DNA of 64,000 bases from an uncultured Bacteroidales bacterium (GTDB lineage: Bacteria > Bacteroidota > Bacteroidia > Bacteroidales > Muribaculaceae), in the NCBI GenBank assembly GCA_902760865.1, contig CACWID010000004.1:103609-167608 (forward strand). The letters run 5' to 3'. The translations under genes were made by a program, and so were the position numbers. Below the pieces are notes generated by a model, which saw only the letters and a program-made list of their open reading frames with translations, did not search any database and was not told the origin of the DNA. Positions 49,701 through 57,976 of the stretch are shown here, piece by piece; position 1 is the stretch's first letter, and every line of letters begins with the position of its first letter.

Positions 49701-50193
49701 CACCGAAGGGAGACAGACGGGTAACATCGGTCAGGCTGCGGGTAACGGTGGGCAGGTTGGTAATCTGCGTGCTGTTGATGTTGGTTGCCGCACCAGTCTT
49801 CTCGGCACGGAACTTGGTGGCAGCAGCGGTAACAACGACCTCGCCCAGAGCATTGGCGTCAACACTCATGTCAACGTCCAGGTTGGAGGTCTCGGCCAAC
49901 TGCAGCATCACACCTTCCACATTGCGAGGCTCATAGCCCACGTAGCTCACCGTAACGGTGTAGGGGCCACCAGGACGCATACCCTGGATGGTGTAACGGC
50001 CATCCATGTTGGTCACGGCGTTGTACTTGGTGCCCGAGGGCGTGTGCAATGCGGTGATGGTTGCACCAATCATCGCCTGCTGGTTCTCATCGGTCACAAC
50101 ACCCGACAGAGCCGAGGTTGTCACCTGAGCACTCGATGCCAATGCCACAAACAGCATTGCCACCAAAGCCATTAACTTAACTGTTCTCAACAT
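46798..50193 (-). CDS. TonB-dependent outer-membrane receptor (Oar-like)
   Basis: The 1131-aa protein has a signal peptide (MLRTVKLMALVAMLFVALASSAQ). An N-terminal carboxypeptidase-regulatory beta-sandwich follows (about 25-115, LSGVVTDENQQAMIGATITA and YTIQGMRPGGPYTVTVSYVGY). The plug domain (about 120-260) includes SISIEAIEELQVVISPYDVRQ-like sequence, and the large 22-strand barrel ends in CWNASIGIKYIFN. This is the Oar/OmpA-related group rather than SusC, and no SusD is present. It imports a large or scarce substrate using TonB energy. It is co-transcribed with the BACON/OB-fold lipoprotein. The leader of about 250 nt carries strong RNA structure. Confidence 0.93.
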   Translation of the reverse strand: MLRTVKLMALVAMLFVALASSAQVTTSALSGVVTDENQQAMIGATITALHTPSGTKYNAVTNMDGRYTIQGMRPGGPYTVTVSYVGYEPRNVEGVMLQLAETSNLDVDMSVDANALGEVVVTAAATKFRAEKTGAATNINSTQITNLPTVTRSLTDVTRLSPFGGNGMSFAGTDGRTANFTVDGANFNNNFGLSDNLPGGGNPISIEAIEELQVVISPYDVRQTNFIGGGVNAITKSGTNKFRGSAYIFHRNENMRGDAVERTQIGQAREKFKVTTYGATIGGPIIKDKLFFFVNGEMTKQPTIVNTWVASRDGVAVPDQFVSRTSLADLERVSNHVKSKYGYDTGSWTKFPADENNYKILARLDWNINQDHHLALRYNYTKNRYWSNPNATSMDGGTRMATARVSQKSFSFANSMYGMDNLVHSFSLDLNSRLTDNLSNQFLATLSKLDDIRASNSSEFPFIDITMTDADGNKDNYMALGYELFTWNNAVHNTIWNLRDDVTWYYGNHKIMGGLSFEHQMADNQYMRNGTGYYRYNSVDDFINGATPEVVCLTYGYGSETKPAARVQFNKAGIYAQDEWNVTKNFKLTYGLRLDGLFFNNGDLITNNAIKELTYYDNKGNERHIDTGKWPNSNLIVQPRLGFSWDVLGNKVLKVRGGTGLFSGRLPLVFFTNMPTNGGLVQYQAQLNANTKIGGMVKDPNTGEMVYKPNRGFENYTGAYTTDANGNRYIDMSQFAGGLVTENGQASINALRNKLIAMGYPENVTSDMGTVPSAVNGVDPKFKMPMVWKTSLAVDYSIPVSFPLSVTVEGIFNKNINAASISDWSIPSVGGFARFNGADNRPMYPAGYRTGTKAFVLENTSRGYGWIGNITVNAEPTDWLSLMAAYTHTVQKEVTGMPGSAAESAFTYVPTIEGPNNIKLHNSQYVTPDRFILSATGHDKSGNHYGLIYETWRGGYNYSFMMANDMNGDGYNYDALYIPTDDQVANREFRFVSEGDKTRFMDYVHANSYLKNHQGKYAEAYSLYSPWVHRIDLSYKHDFSVNVCGAKHTLQLLLDVKNVLNFFNSSWGVSKYLNPEIGSDPRILKYEGVDAQGYATFSTPKSIDGATKTFVPNKSIGQCWNASIGIKYIFN

Positions 50194-50451
50194 ACAAATG
50201 ATTTGTTTAATTGATGAATAAATTAGTAATTATTAAATAATATAGTTTATTTCTTACTATCTATAAAAAGAATTCGCGCCACAGTAGCGGGGTTATCCCC
50301 ATCTATTGTGGCGCGTGTATAGCTTAAGACACTCTCTTGCAGCGGGTTATAGAATTGGCTTGCCGCCTCACCGCTACAAGTTATCCTGAAAGGAATGCCA
50401 AATATGTTGTTTATTGACATTAAAACAATAAAAACACTTCAAATTTCGCCG
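50194..50451 (-). promoter_or_regulatory. Structured 5' leader / possible attenuator or small RNA ahead of the TonB receptor
   Basis: From the promoter at 50452-50481 the transcript would run about 250 nt to the ATG. On the minus strand it forms stem GTAGCGG/CCGCTGC (about 50380-50338) enclosing hairpin GGC-GGCAA-GCC. Further down is a strong hairpin CGCGCCACA.TAG ... CTA.TGTGGCGCG (50274-50314) with inner GGGG-ATAA-CCCC, then TTCTTTTT. The last part looks like an intrinsic terminator upstream of the gene, as in attenuation or a riboswitch. I do not recognise a known class. Bases 50482-50760 hold nothing else I can support. Confidence 0.55.
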
Positions 50452-50481
50452 CAAAGGTAGTCATTTTTCCCCACCTGACAA
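50452..50481 (-). promoter_or_regulatory. Promoter of the TonB receptor transcript
   Basis: On the minus strand: TTG (50481-50479), 19 nt, TACCTTTG (50459-50452), a consensus match. Confidence 0.75.
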
Positions 50482-50760
50482 AATACATCCCAAACATTTT
50501 ATTAACAAAAAACCAATTCATCCACAACAATCTGATAGCCAAACAACTATAGCGCCAACGCAGGACCTCGCCTTGGCGTGGCCGTCTCTCCCGCGATACA
50601 AGCATCACGCTAAGCCGCTAAAACGCCAAGAATCATGATAAGTGTTAGTACAAGAAGTAGGCACACACGTTCAATTCGTGAAATTCGCCGACATCAAGCA
50701 AAAAACGCGGATGCCAATCAGTTCAATTCGCGAAATTCGTAGTTCTTAAAATCCGTAGTT

Positions 50761-51336
50761 TTAAGGTTTTTTGACGCGGTCGGGATGCTGGGCGACGAAC
50801 GATTTCCACGACTTGGTGCCCTTGCCCGTGAAGGGCTTGTTGCGCTCGTAGAAGTGGCACAGCGCGGCGGCCAGGGCGTCCGTGGCATCGAGCAGATGCG
50901 GCATCTGGGCCTCGTCGATGCCCAGCGTGCGCTGCAGCATCAGGGCCACCTGCTCCTTGCTGGCGGCGCCGTTGCCGGTGATAGCCATCTTGATTTTCCT
51001 GGGCTCATACTCGGCAATGGGAATCTCGCGGTTGAGGGCGGCGACCATGGCCACCCCCTGGGCACGGCCCAGCTTGAGCATCGACTGCACATTCTTGCCA
51101 TAGAACGGCGCCTCGATGGCCATTTCATCGGGCAGGTACTCCTCGATGACGCCGCTGACGCGCTCATAGATGTGGCGCAGCCTCATGTAGTGGTCCTCCA
51201 TGCGCTCCAGCTGCAGCACGCCCATGACGATAAGCTCGGGTTTCTTGCCTTTCACCCCAAGCAGGGCATAACCCATGACATTGGTGCCGGGGTCGATGCC
51301 GATGATGATATTGTCATACTGTTTTTCTCCCATCAT
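50761..51336 (-). CDS. ruvC: Crossover junction endodeoxyribonuclease RuvC
   Basis: The protein is about 191 aa. Start at one of two adjacent ATGs (51336/51333) giving [26 protein letters not shown]; the -7 box TAATTTTG lies only 5 nt upstream, excluding the longer frame. The four acidic catalytic residues of Holliday junction resolvases are visible: D in GIDPGT, E in [13 protein letters not shown], and D-D in [14 protein letters not shown]. It resolves Holliday junctions with RuvAB; those genes are not in this window. It is divergent from the YARHG-protein gene. Confidence 0.94.
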   Translation of the reverse strand: MMGEKQYDNIIIGIDPGTNVMGYALLGVKGKKPELIVMGVLQLERMEDHYMRLRHIYERVSGVIEEYLPDEMAIEAPFYGKNVQSMLKLGRAQGVAMVAALNREIPIAEYEPRKIKMAITGNGAASKEQVALMLQRTLGIDEAQMPHLLDATDALAAALCHFYERNKPFTGKGTKSWKSFVAQHPDRVKKP

Positions 51337-51341
51337 TGCTG

Positions 51342-51372
51342 CAAAATTACCACAAATCCGCTTGACAAACAA
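51342..51372 (-). promoter_or_regulatory. Promoter of ruvC, overlapping the divergent promoter
   Basis: On the minus strand: TTG (51372-51370), 20 nt, TAATTTTG (51349-51342), with the ATG 5 nt later. Confidence 0.7.
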
Positions 51373-51390
51373 GAAAAATAATTACCTTTG
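51362..51390 (+). promoter_or_regulatory. Promoter of the 51422 gene
   Basis: TTGACA at 51362-51367, 18 nt from TTG to TACCTTTG at 51383-51390. Its -33 element overlaps that of the divergent ruvC promoter, so the two may compete. Confidence 0.65.
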
Positions 51391-51421
51391 CAAAATAACA
51401 ACTTAAACCAACTAAATCATT

Positions 51422-52579
51422 ATGAAAACTTCACGCTACCTCTCACTGCTGTTCGCCGTGGTCATCGCCCTCGGCGTCAATGCCCAAAGGCTCCCTTTCA
51501 ACGGCAACTTCCCTGACTACACCTACCGCGAAAGCAAAGAAAAGTTGATGAGCCAAATCAATGCCTGCATGAACGCCCGCAAGGCCCCCACAAAGGTCTT
51601 GCCCATCGGGCCGAATCTGGTCGATTCTAGGCAATGGTGGACCGACGGACTATTCAATTTTGAAACGGAATACAATGACGAATACAATTCCATCAACCCC
51701 TCTCGTGGCAACTTCCTGAATGAAACGGATTTTCAACACTTCGATTTCATCAGTGGCATGCTCGTCAAGAAAGGAAAAGTATCGGTCGAAGATGATCCCC
51801 AAGCACGGGTGAACGTCGAACAGATAGGCGGTCTCGTCATGCTGGTCGAACGTGACAAGCAAAACAAACCCGTCAGGGCTTTCTATCAATTGCCATCGGA
51901 CGGACAAAGAAATGAAGATTGGGTATTTTTCATCAACTATATGTTCATGGGACATTACACCACGCCCGACAACTTGGATGTCGTCTTCGGGCCCTGGATG
52001 CCCTGCTACAGCTGCCATGAATACAACGTTGACCCTGGCATCTTCGGCTTCAACTACGACTTCGACAGCCGCATCCTGCACATCATCTACGGCAACTCTC
52101 GTGTCAGCCATGGCGACCCGAGCAAATTCAGCAAAGAAAGGATGCCTGGCGAGGGCGGCGCCGGAGCCATCATGGGACCCATGCAGTGGGATATCATTCC
52201 CACCGTCTCAGGCCTGGATGTGACCATCGTCCATGATGAACCGTTTGTCGACCATTTCCCCCGCATCGGCAAGGAGGGCGACAAGGTCAGCCTGACCCAT
52301 GTCGAGTCCCCCTTCGAGGGCATTCCTGGCCGATGGGCCGTTGCCTCGGTCATTCCATTGACCCACAGCCTGCTGCAGATGTTCTCCCTTGAGGAACTGA
52401 AGTTGATGCGCGGCGAGATTTTCGCACGCTATGGCGACACCTTCAAGGACCCCGCAACGCAGCGCCACTTCGACGCCCAGCCCTGGTACCACCGCAAGGG
52501 CGGACGCATCACCGTGACCGCCGTCGAGCGCTTCAACTACGACCTAATCACCAATGTCATGGCCACAAAGCCCCAATAA
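51422..52579 (+). CDS. Secreted YARHG-domain protein
   Basis: The 385-aa protein has signal peptide MKTSRYLSLLFAVVIALGVNAQ. The central ~250 residues are unfamiliar, with a CYSCHEYNVDPGIFGFNYDFDSR segment and aromatic strands. The C-terminal part (LFSLEELKLMRGEIFARYGDTF ... FDAQPWYH) matches the YARHG domain, a short extracellular module found in peptidase- and toxin-linked surface proteins. Function is unknown. It is monocistronic by context. Confidence 0.82.
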   Translation: MKTSRYLSLLFAVVIALGVNAQRLPFNGNFPDYTYRESKEKLMSQINACMNARKAPTKVLPIGPNLVDSRQWWTDGLFNFETEYNDEYNSINPSRGNFLNETDFQHFDFISGMLVKKGKVSVEDDPQARVNVEQIGGLVMLVERDKQNKPVRAFYQLPSDGQRNEDWVFFINYMFMGHYTTPDNLDVVFGPWMPCYSCHEYNVDPGIFGFNYDFDSRILHIIYGNSRVSHGDPSKFSKERMPGEGGAGAIMGPMQWDIIPTVSGLDVTIVHDEPFVDHFPRIGKEGDKVSLTHVESPFEGIPGRWAVASVIPLTHSLLQMFSLEELKLMRGEIFARYGDTFKDPATQRHFDAQPWYHRKGGRITVTAVERFNYDLITNVMATKPQ

Positions 52580-53019
52580 TACACCCTGGAACCCGAATCG
52601 GCCTAACGACCGAAACATCAAACAAGAGTCTTTATAAAACCAGAGTTCAACGAGAATAAAGCACTGAAACTCAACTCCCCTCATGGCTAAGAGGGGGTGC
52701 CCGTCAGGGCGGGGCGTTTGTGCTACTGCGACTAACAAACATCATCGGTAGCATCAACGCCCACGAGGGGGTGTGTCATAATTGCGACTCGGTAATATAA
52801 CCGTGCTATCGCACGGGAAATTAAACAAATTTTTAAATTAAAATTAATATTTTATTCATATTAATAAAAATTTTAAAAATAATTTGTTGATTTCCGTCAA
52901 ATTCACGATGATAAATATACCGTCTTGTTTATTTTCTCCATGCGAAGCACGGACATGATTGCCAGTTCACAACCACGTCCTACACGCCAGATTATCAGTA
53001 CTTGATTATTGGAGTCGTA
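52580..53019. other. Non-coding region containing repeat copy B
   Basis: It includes the interspersed repeat at 52674-52774 and a very AT-rich stretch (52810-52920, runs of TTTTTAAAT/AATATT). I see no supported gene. Confidence 0.6.
52674..52774 (-). repeat. Interspersed hairpin-rich repeat, copy B
   Basis: Read on the minus strand it matches copy A at 14480-14597 through GGCGTTGATGCTACCGATGA, GTTTGTTAGTCGCAGTAGCAC, GCCCTGACGGGC and CCCCTCTTAGCCATGAGGGG. The left-hand hairpin is shortened. Confidence 0.75.
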
Positions 53020-54009
53020 TCAAGACAGCTTCAGGGCCTTGCTGATGCGGTTTGACACAGGCATGATCAGACACGCCACACCATAGCAGGCAAGCACCCA
53101 GACCAGCCAAATGAGCGGTGCCCACTTGAACTGCATGAAGAAATCATTGAACAGCCTTACACCCAAGAAACCGTGCGACAGCCACATGACCATGCCCTTG
53201 TTGCCTACTGGAGCCAGGATATACTGGCCGAACTTCGTCGGTTCCAAGTGAAGAATCAGCCACAACACTAGCACGGCCAGGTAAGGAATCATATTGATGA
53301 CGGGATGACCCTTCAACAGAAACGCCACCACCAGCAACAGCCACACCAGGGCGTTCTTGCCACGCAACTTACTCCAGGTCAACTCATGGCCCGACAAGTA
53401 GTAACGCGCCAACACGGCGCCGGCAACAATACCCATCAGCATCTGTAATGCCAACACCACCAGATAGATGACAATGTGATGGCAGAAGTAGGACTCGTAG
53501 AACTTGCCGATCAACCACGTCATCCCCATCGAGATCACGAAGCTCACCACAATGGACAAGACATTCCCTATCTTGTCCATGACCTTGAAAATCCATGGAG
53601 TGGACAAGGTAATCAGGAAATAGGGCAAGAGGAACCACGTGTACTGGCTATAGTCCCACCGCCAGCCGATGAAATTGCCCAATACTGTCAACGGGGCCAT
53701 CGGAAAACGGTCAGGGAACATCCATGAGCCGAGGCACACCGCAAACACGGCCAGCACCAGCCAGAAGGTGATGTACAGCCTCAAGGTGCGCTTGAACAGA
53801 TAGGTCCACGTGAGGCGACCGTTCCTGTAGGCAGTGAACAGGCCGTAGCCCGTGATCATGAAAAAGTACAAGAACGGATGGAAGGCATTGCAGATGAATG
53901 CCTGGATTTGAGGGGAATAGGCCTCAGGACCGAGCACACGGGGAAAATGATACAGAATCAGCATCAAGATCGCCATGCCTTTTATTATCGTGGATTTTTG
54001 ACGGTTCAT
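53020..54009 (-). CDS. Acyltransferase family 3 membrane protein
   Basis: The 329-aa protein has about ten transmembrane helices. It starts MNRQKSTIIKGMAILMLILYHF, giving the family's K-G-hAI-hh-hhhH motif: the catalytic histidine is in 'LYHF'. Other family features include FHPFLYFFMITGYGLF and SQYTWFLLPYFLITL. Such proteins O-acetylate or otherwise acylate sugars of exopolysaccharide, LPS or peptidoglycan. It is an isolated gene, so the acceptor is unknown. The promoter is at 54059-54089. Confidence 0.88.
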   Translation of the reverse strand: MNRQKSTIIKGMAILMLILYHFPRVLGPEAYSPQIQAFICNAFHPFLYFFMITGYGLFTAYRNGRLTWTYLFKRTLRLYITFWLVLAVFAVCLGSWMFPDRFPMAPLTVLGNFIGWRWDYSQYTWFLLPYFLITLSTPWIFKVMDKIGNVLSIVVSFVISMGMTWLIGKFYESYFCHHIVIYLVVLALQMLMGIVAGAVLARYYLSGHELTWSKLRGKNALVWLLLVVAFLLKGHPVINMIPYLAVLVLWLILHLEPTKFGQYILAPVGNKGMVMWLSHGFLGVRLFNDFFMQFKWAPLIWLVWVLACYGVACLIMPVSNRISKALKLS

Positions 54010-54058
54010 TGTTGGTTACTAAATAATAATGAGAAGCTGTCACTCCCTTTTGAAGGCG

Positions 54059-54089
54059 CAAAGTTAATGCTTTCTCCGCTTTGTCACAA
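54059..54089 (-). promoter_or_regulatory. Promoter of the acyltransferase gene
   Basis: On the minus strand: TTG (54089-54087), 20 nt, TAACTTTG (54066-54059). Confidence 0.7.
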
Positions 54090-54115
54090 ATTTTTCATCA
54101 TCGTCACAATAAAAC

Positions 54116-54158
54116 CTGTGGCAAGGAGGGCTCCACGAGAGACTCTTCCTTGCCACAG
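54116..54158 (-). terminator. Terminator of the amylase gene
   Basis: CTGTGGCAAGGA ... TCCTTGCCACAG is a perfect 12-bp stem, followed on the minus strand by GTTTTATTG. Confidence 0.85.
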
Positions 54159-54183
54159 ATGGTGATTGCTGGCGCAGAGCGCT

Positions 54184-57100
54184 TTACCTTGCCCAGCTCT
54201 TAGACAGCAGGTAGTTGATCAACAACGTCAGGTCGTCAATCGTGAGTTGACCATCCTGGTAGCAATCGGCATTGGCCACATTGACAAGCGTGGTGTCGTT
54301 CGACAGAAGGGTATTGATCAACGCGGTCACATCGGCGATATCAATCTTGCCGTCATTGTCCACGTCACCCCTCACCACAGGGATGGGCTCAGTCCACTTC
54401 TCGACAACGAGGATGCCCTGCGACAGGTACAGCGTCAAGTTGTACTTGCCCACGGGAATCTTGAAGGCGTACTCTCCGGCAACAACCGGCAGGTTGGTAC
54501 CCAGACGTGCCTCGTTGATGAGGAAGTTGTCACTGGTGGCACCCATGCGATTGCCGGCAATGTCGGCCCAGGTGGCACCGAGCGCGGTCGAGAAGCTGAA
54601 GTAGCTGTAGCCGTCGTAGGGGTCAACAAAGTTGATGGTGGCGGTGTATTTCTCGCCGTTGGTAGTGGTCATCTCGAAGCCGTTGCTGGGAGACCATCCG
54701 GTAGTATTGATGTTGCCCAATACATAGACATGCTCATAGCTGGCAGCGCCGGCGCCGGCATACTTCTCGGTCACATCCTGATAGGTGTCGGCTGCGTCAT
54801 AGTTGTAGGCCGTCACGTCGCTGTTGGGGTAGATGAAGAAGGCATCACGGGTCACATTGATGGTCGCCGTCTGGTTCTCAAAGCCGCCGTCACCGTTGTT
54901 GAAGATGACCGACACCTGGTCGGCATCCACATGCAGGCAGTTCCACTCGATGTCGTTGATCGTCACCTTGTCCAGGCTGCTGATGGCCTTTCCGGGCCAG
55001 GTGCTGCCAGTCACACTGCCCTCGCTGGTCCAAGCCCAGACGCTGGCACCGGCCATCGAACTCCTGACATACACGTTGATGCCGGTGGTGGCAGCCTCGG
55101 TGATGGTATAGACGTAGGTCTCGACATTCTCGACCTGGTCACCGTTGAGCACGCCCACCTTGAGGGTGGTGCTCTCGGCGAAGGTCATCGGAGTCGAGGT
55201 GGTGATGGTAGCGCTTGCCGTGGTGGGGACGCTGCCGTCGGTGGTATAGACGAGCGTCGTGCCGCTCTTGCTGGGAGCAACCGTCAGCGACACATTGCCC
55301 ACATAGTTGCCGGCCTCCTTGCTCACGACAGGGTAGCCCATGATGCTGCCGTCCTTGGCAACATGCTTCCAGTCAACGCCGTAGGTGATATACATGGCAT
55401 AGCCGTCACCAGCCTGCACCAGTTCATAGCCGTAGGGGCAGCCGTTGGCGGTAGCGCCGCCCACCTGCACATAAAGGTTGCCGCGGGTGCCTTGGGTCTC
55501 CAGGATGTAGCCGCCGTTGCTCTCCTGCTGGGTGAGGATGGAGCTCTGGTTGTGGACACCGGCAGCGCGGCGGGCCTTGATGCAGTTGTTGATCTCGTCG
55601 GTGTAGACCAGATAGTGCTTGTAGAAGATACACGGTGTGCCGGGCATCGCCAGGATGAAGGCGTTGGCGGGCATGATGTTGGTCTTCAGACAGTCATAGT
55701 TGGTGTTTTGGCCCGTGTCGTGGTTATCGACGAAGGTCACCGAGTAGCGCTGATAGTTGGGGTCGGCAGCGAGGCCCTTGTCGTTGAGGGCGCTCCAGTT
55801 GCCGGTGGCAAAGGCGCTCTGCAACGGGTACTTCAACGCGAAGTCGAACACTGCCGTCTGGATGCGGCCGTCCTGCTTGGTCTCGTTCAGCCACCAGCGC
55901 AGGGTCTCGGCATTGCCGTCCCAATACTCACCCACCGAGAAAGTGGGTTCGCTGGCCTTGTTGTACAAGCCCACGTAATAGCCGGCAAAGCCCTTGCACA
56001 TGTCGTAGCGGAAGCCGTCGTAGCCCAGCTCCTTCATCAGGTATTGCTGGTAGGTCTTGACGTTCTTCTGCACGTTGGCACTGGTGTGGTCCAGGTCACG
56101 GCTGCCGTCAAAGTCCTCGCCCTCGTCGGCAGCGCCGGTGGCGGCATAGCCTGATGCCACACACTCATCGGTGCGGCAGATGTCGGCCAGCGTCCACGAC
56201 ACGCTGTATCGCTCACCGGTCACGGGGCCGACAACGGTCTCGTTGGCGAAGTCCACCCAACCGGTCTTGCCGCTCTTGTGGTTGATGACCATGTCCATCA
56301 TCACGCTGGTGTTGTGGCTGTGCAGGGTCGATATCATCTCACGCAGTTGCGTCTCGGTACCGAAGCAGCTGTTGTGCTTCAGCCAGTAGACGGGCATGTA
56401 ACCCATGCTCTGGGCGGTGCCGCTGGCATCCACGCTGCCCGAATTGGGAACCCACACCACGTCGAAGTACTGACCCAGTTGCTGGGCGCTCTCGGTGAAG
56501 TTGCTCCACTTGGTGGCCTTGAAGCTGTCCCAGTAGAAGCCCTGCAGCATCACGCCGCCAAACATTGCAGGCCAACCCATGCCAGCGACAGGAGTTGTGC
56601 CGCCCTCACGGGTGATGACGCAAGTGCGGTTCTCCACATTGACGGTGATGTTATAGGTTCCGGCTGGGATGCGGAAGGCAATATCAACGTCTTCTCCGAA
56701 GTTGTTCATCGGAATCGTCTCGCCGAGCGACGTCGAGGTCACCCAGAAGTTGCCATCGCTGATCGGGGTCAGGCGATAAGCCTCAATTCCGCTCCAGTCG
56801 TCGCTGTCGGCACCCAACTTCGACGTGAACGAGAAATAGCTCACGTCGGCATCTTCCTCGTGATTCTCGCCGTTGAAGGTCACCGTCGAGGTGAACACCT
56901 TACCGTCGGTGGTACTCATCTTGATGCCCGCGCTGGGATTCCAGTTGTTACCTTCGGCTTCACCCAGGATGTAGAGATCGCCAGTTAACGGGTTGACGGG
57001 GTTCCCTCCGACCGTAATCTTGAAGCGCTTGTTGTTCTGGTCAAACGTGAACACATACTGGCCACCGTTGCCCTCAAAGTGGTAGGCTCCGTGGTCACCG

Positions 57101-57420
57101 GCCTTCTGGGTCGTCGTCCAGGTGCCGTCGGTGGGAACCAGTTGGTCGCCGCTGGACGGGCCGTAACGATACTGGCTGTTAAACGTGTCCCAACTGGTGC
57201 TGTGACCATCGGCGAACACAAAGTAAACTTCGCCCGTCACCGCCGTGGTGTAGGCATAGGTGCCATTACCGTTGTCGGTCATGGTGACCCCTTCATTGGG
57301 CTGAGTACTACCCCAGCCGCCAAAAGGCCCATCGCCCACGATATAGATCGCGGCGCCGGCCTGCAACGACGTCAGCGCCATTGCAAGCGTCAGTAATAGT
57401 AATGATAGCGTCTTTTTCAT
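54184..57420 (-). CDS. Secreted multidomain GH13 alpha-amylase with starch-binding and dockerin modules
   Basis: The 1078-aa protein has a signal peptide (1-23). Beta-sandwich modules at 24-140 and 145-272 are followed by the GH13 catalytic barrel (about 281-690). Region I is DMVINH (376-381). The nucleophile is D473 in GFRYDM, the acid/base E498 in VGEYW, and the third acid D568 in FVDNHD. A chitobiase-C-like domain follows (about 695-775, LVYTTDGSVPT). Then come a CBM26-like starch-binding module (about 780-865, VWAWTSEGSVTGSTWPG), another sandwich (895-1005) and two C-terminal dockerin repeats (GDVDNDGKIDIADVTALINT; ADCYQDGQLTIDDLTLLINY). It should hydrolyse alpha-1,4-glucans outside the cell. 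No SusCD pair is adjacent. Confidence 0.94.
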   Translation of the reverse strand: MKKTLSLLLLTLAMALTSLQAGAAIYIVGDGPFGGWGSTQPNEGVTMTDNGNGTYAYTTAVTGEVYFVFADGHSTSWDTFNSQYRYGPSSGDQLVPTDGTWTTTQKAGDHGAYHFEGNGGQYVFTFDQNNKRFKITVGGNPVNPLTGDLYILGEAEGNNWNPSAGIKMSTTDGKVFTSTVTFNGENHEEDADVSYFSFTSKLGADSDDWSGIEAYRLTPISDGNFWVTSTSLGETIPMNNFGEDVDIAFRIPAGTYNITVNVENRTCVITREGGTTPVAGMGWPAMFGGVMLQGFYWDSFKATKWSNFTESAQQLGQYFDVVWVPNSGSVDASGTAQSMGYMPVYWLKHNSCFGTETQLREMISTLHSHNTSVMMDMVINHKSGKTGWVDFANETVVGPVTGERYSVSWTLADICRTDECVASGYAATGAADEGEDFDGSRDLDHTSANVQKNVKTYQQYLMKELGYDGFRYDMCKGFAGYYVGLYNKASEPTFSVGEYWDGNAETLRWWLNETKQDGRIQTAVFDFALKYPLQSAFATGNWSALNDKGLAADPNYQRYSVTFVDNHDTGQNTNYDCLKTNIMPANAFILAMPGTPCIFYKHYLVYTDEINNCIKARRAAGVHNQSSILTQQESNGGYILETQGTRGNLYVQVGGATANGCPYGYELVQAGDGYAMYITYGVDWKHVAKDGSIMGYPVVSKEAGNYVGNVSLTVAPSKSGTTLVYTTDGSVPTTASATITTSTPMTFAESTTLKVGVLNGDQVENVETYVYTITEAATTGINVYVRSSMAGASVWAWTSEGSVTGSTWPGKAISSLDKVTINDIEWNCLHVDADQVSVIFNNGDGGFENQTATINVTRDAFFIYPNSDVTAYNYDAADTYQDVTEKYAGAGAASYEHVYVLGNINTTGWSPSNGFEMTTTNGEKYTATINFVDPYDGYSYFSFSTALGATWADIAGNRMGATSDNFLINEARLGTNLPVVAGEYAFKIPVGKYNLTLYLSQGILVVEKWTEPIPVVRGDVDNDGKIDIADVTALINTLLSNDTTLVNVANADCYQDGQLTIDDLTLLINYLLSKSWAR

Positions 57421-57976
57421 TGTTGTAAAGTTTTTAGTGTTATAGAAATGATCTTGTTTTGGTTATTCCGATGGTGACACGTGCGCTGCGGGTAACAGGT
57501 CATCATTGTATCGTCTGCAGGTGAGGTGGCTCCGCACCCTGCAATAGTAAATCAAGCGCAATTCAGTCTGATTTCACGCCCGTCAGGGGCGCTACTGTGG
57601 TGACTGATGAATGATGACACACCGTCTCACGGTTTTGCAGTCCCCAAAGTTAGTGATTCTTCCCCACCCGCCCCTCGGCCGCCCCGCCTCGGAGCACAAA
57701 AAATCAATGCAAACGATTGCGCGCCCCGTCGGCCACCGCCGCCGCCTCATCCACAAAACACAAAGGCACCCCACGGAGCGTCTATGGTTCAGCTGCATGC
57801 GCTACATGTATAGCCACCCGACCCGCCATTATCGCCGTCGCTACCCCCGAATGGAAACAGAGGAAAATGGCATCTACCGTATCATCGCAAGTTTTGACTG
57901 AAGACACAAATTAGAAGAAATCTTTTTCCCGTTTATCAAAAAACCACTACCTTTGTAGTCAAATGCAGACAACGAC
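57421..57976. other. Intergenic region between amylase and HAD genes
   Basis: On the minus strand a TAACTTTG -7-like box (57652-57645) may drive the amylase, with a leader of about 220 nt; no good -33 is seen. On the plus strand TACCTTTG at 57948-57955 is the likely -7 box of the HAD gene. Three overlapping short frames at 57607-57914 lack features of real proteins. Confidence 0.5.

Noticed and set aside
54166-56154. 662-codon open frame antisense to the amylase gene
   Set aside because: It lies wholly opposite a GH13 gene with intact catalytic motifs; its translation is low-complexity Val/Gly/His-rich with no domain. Open antisense frames arise from GC-rich third positions.
57607-57914. Three overlapping short plus-strand frames in the amylase-HAD gap
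   Set aside because: They are in two frames, proline/arginine-rich and lack any signal or motif; the region is better read as intergenic with promoter elements.
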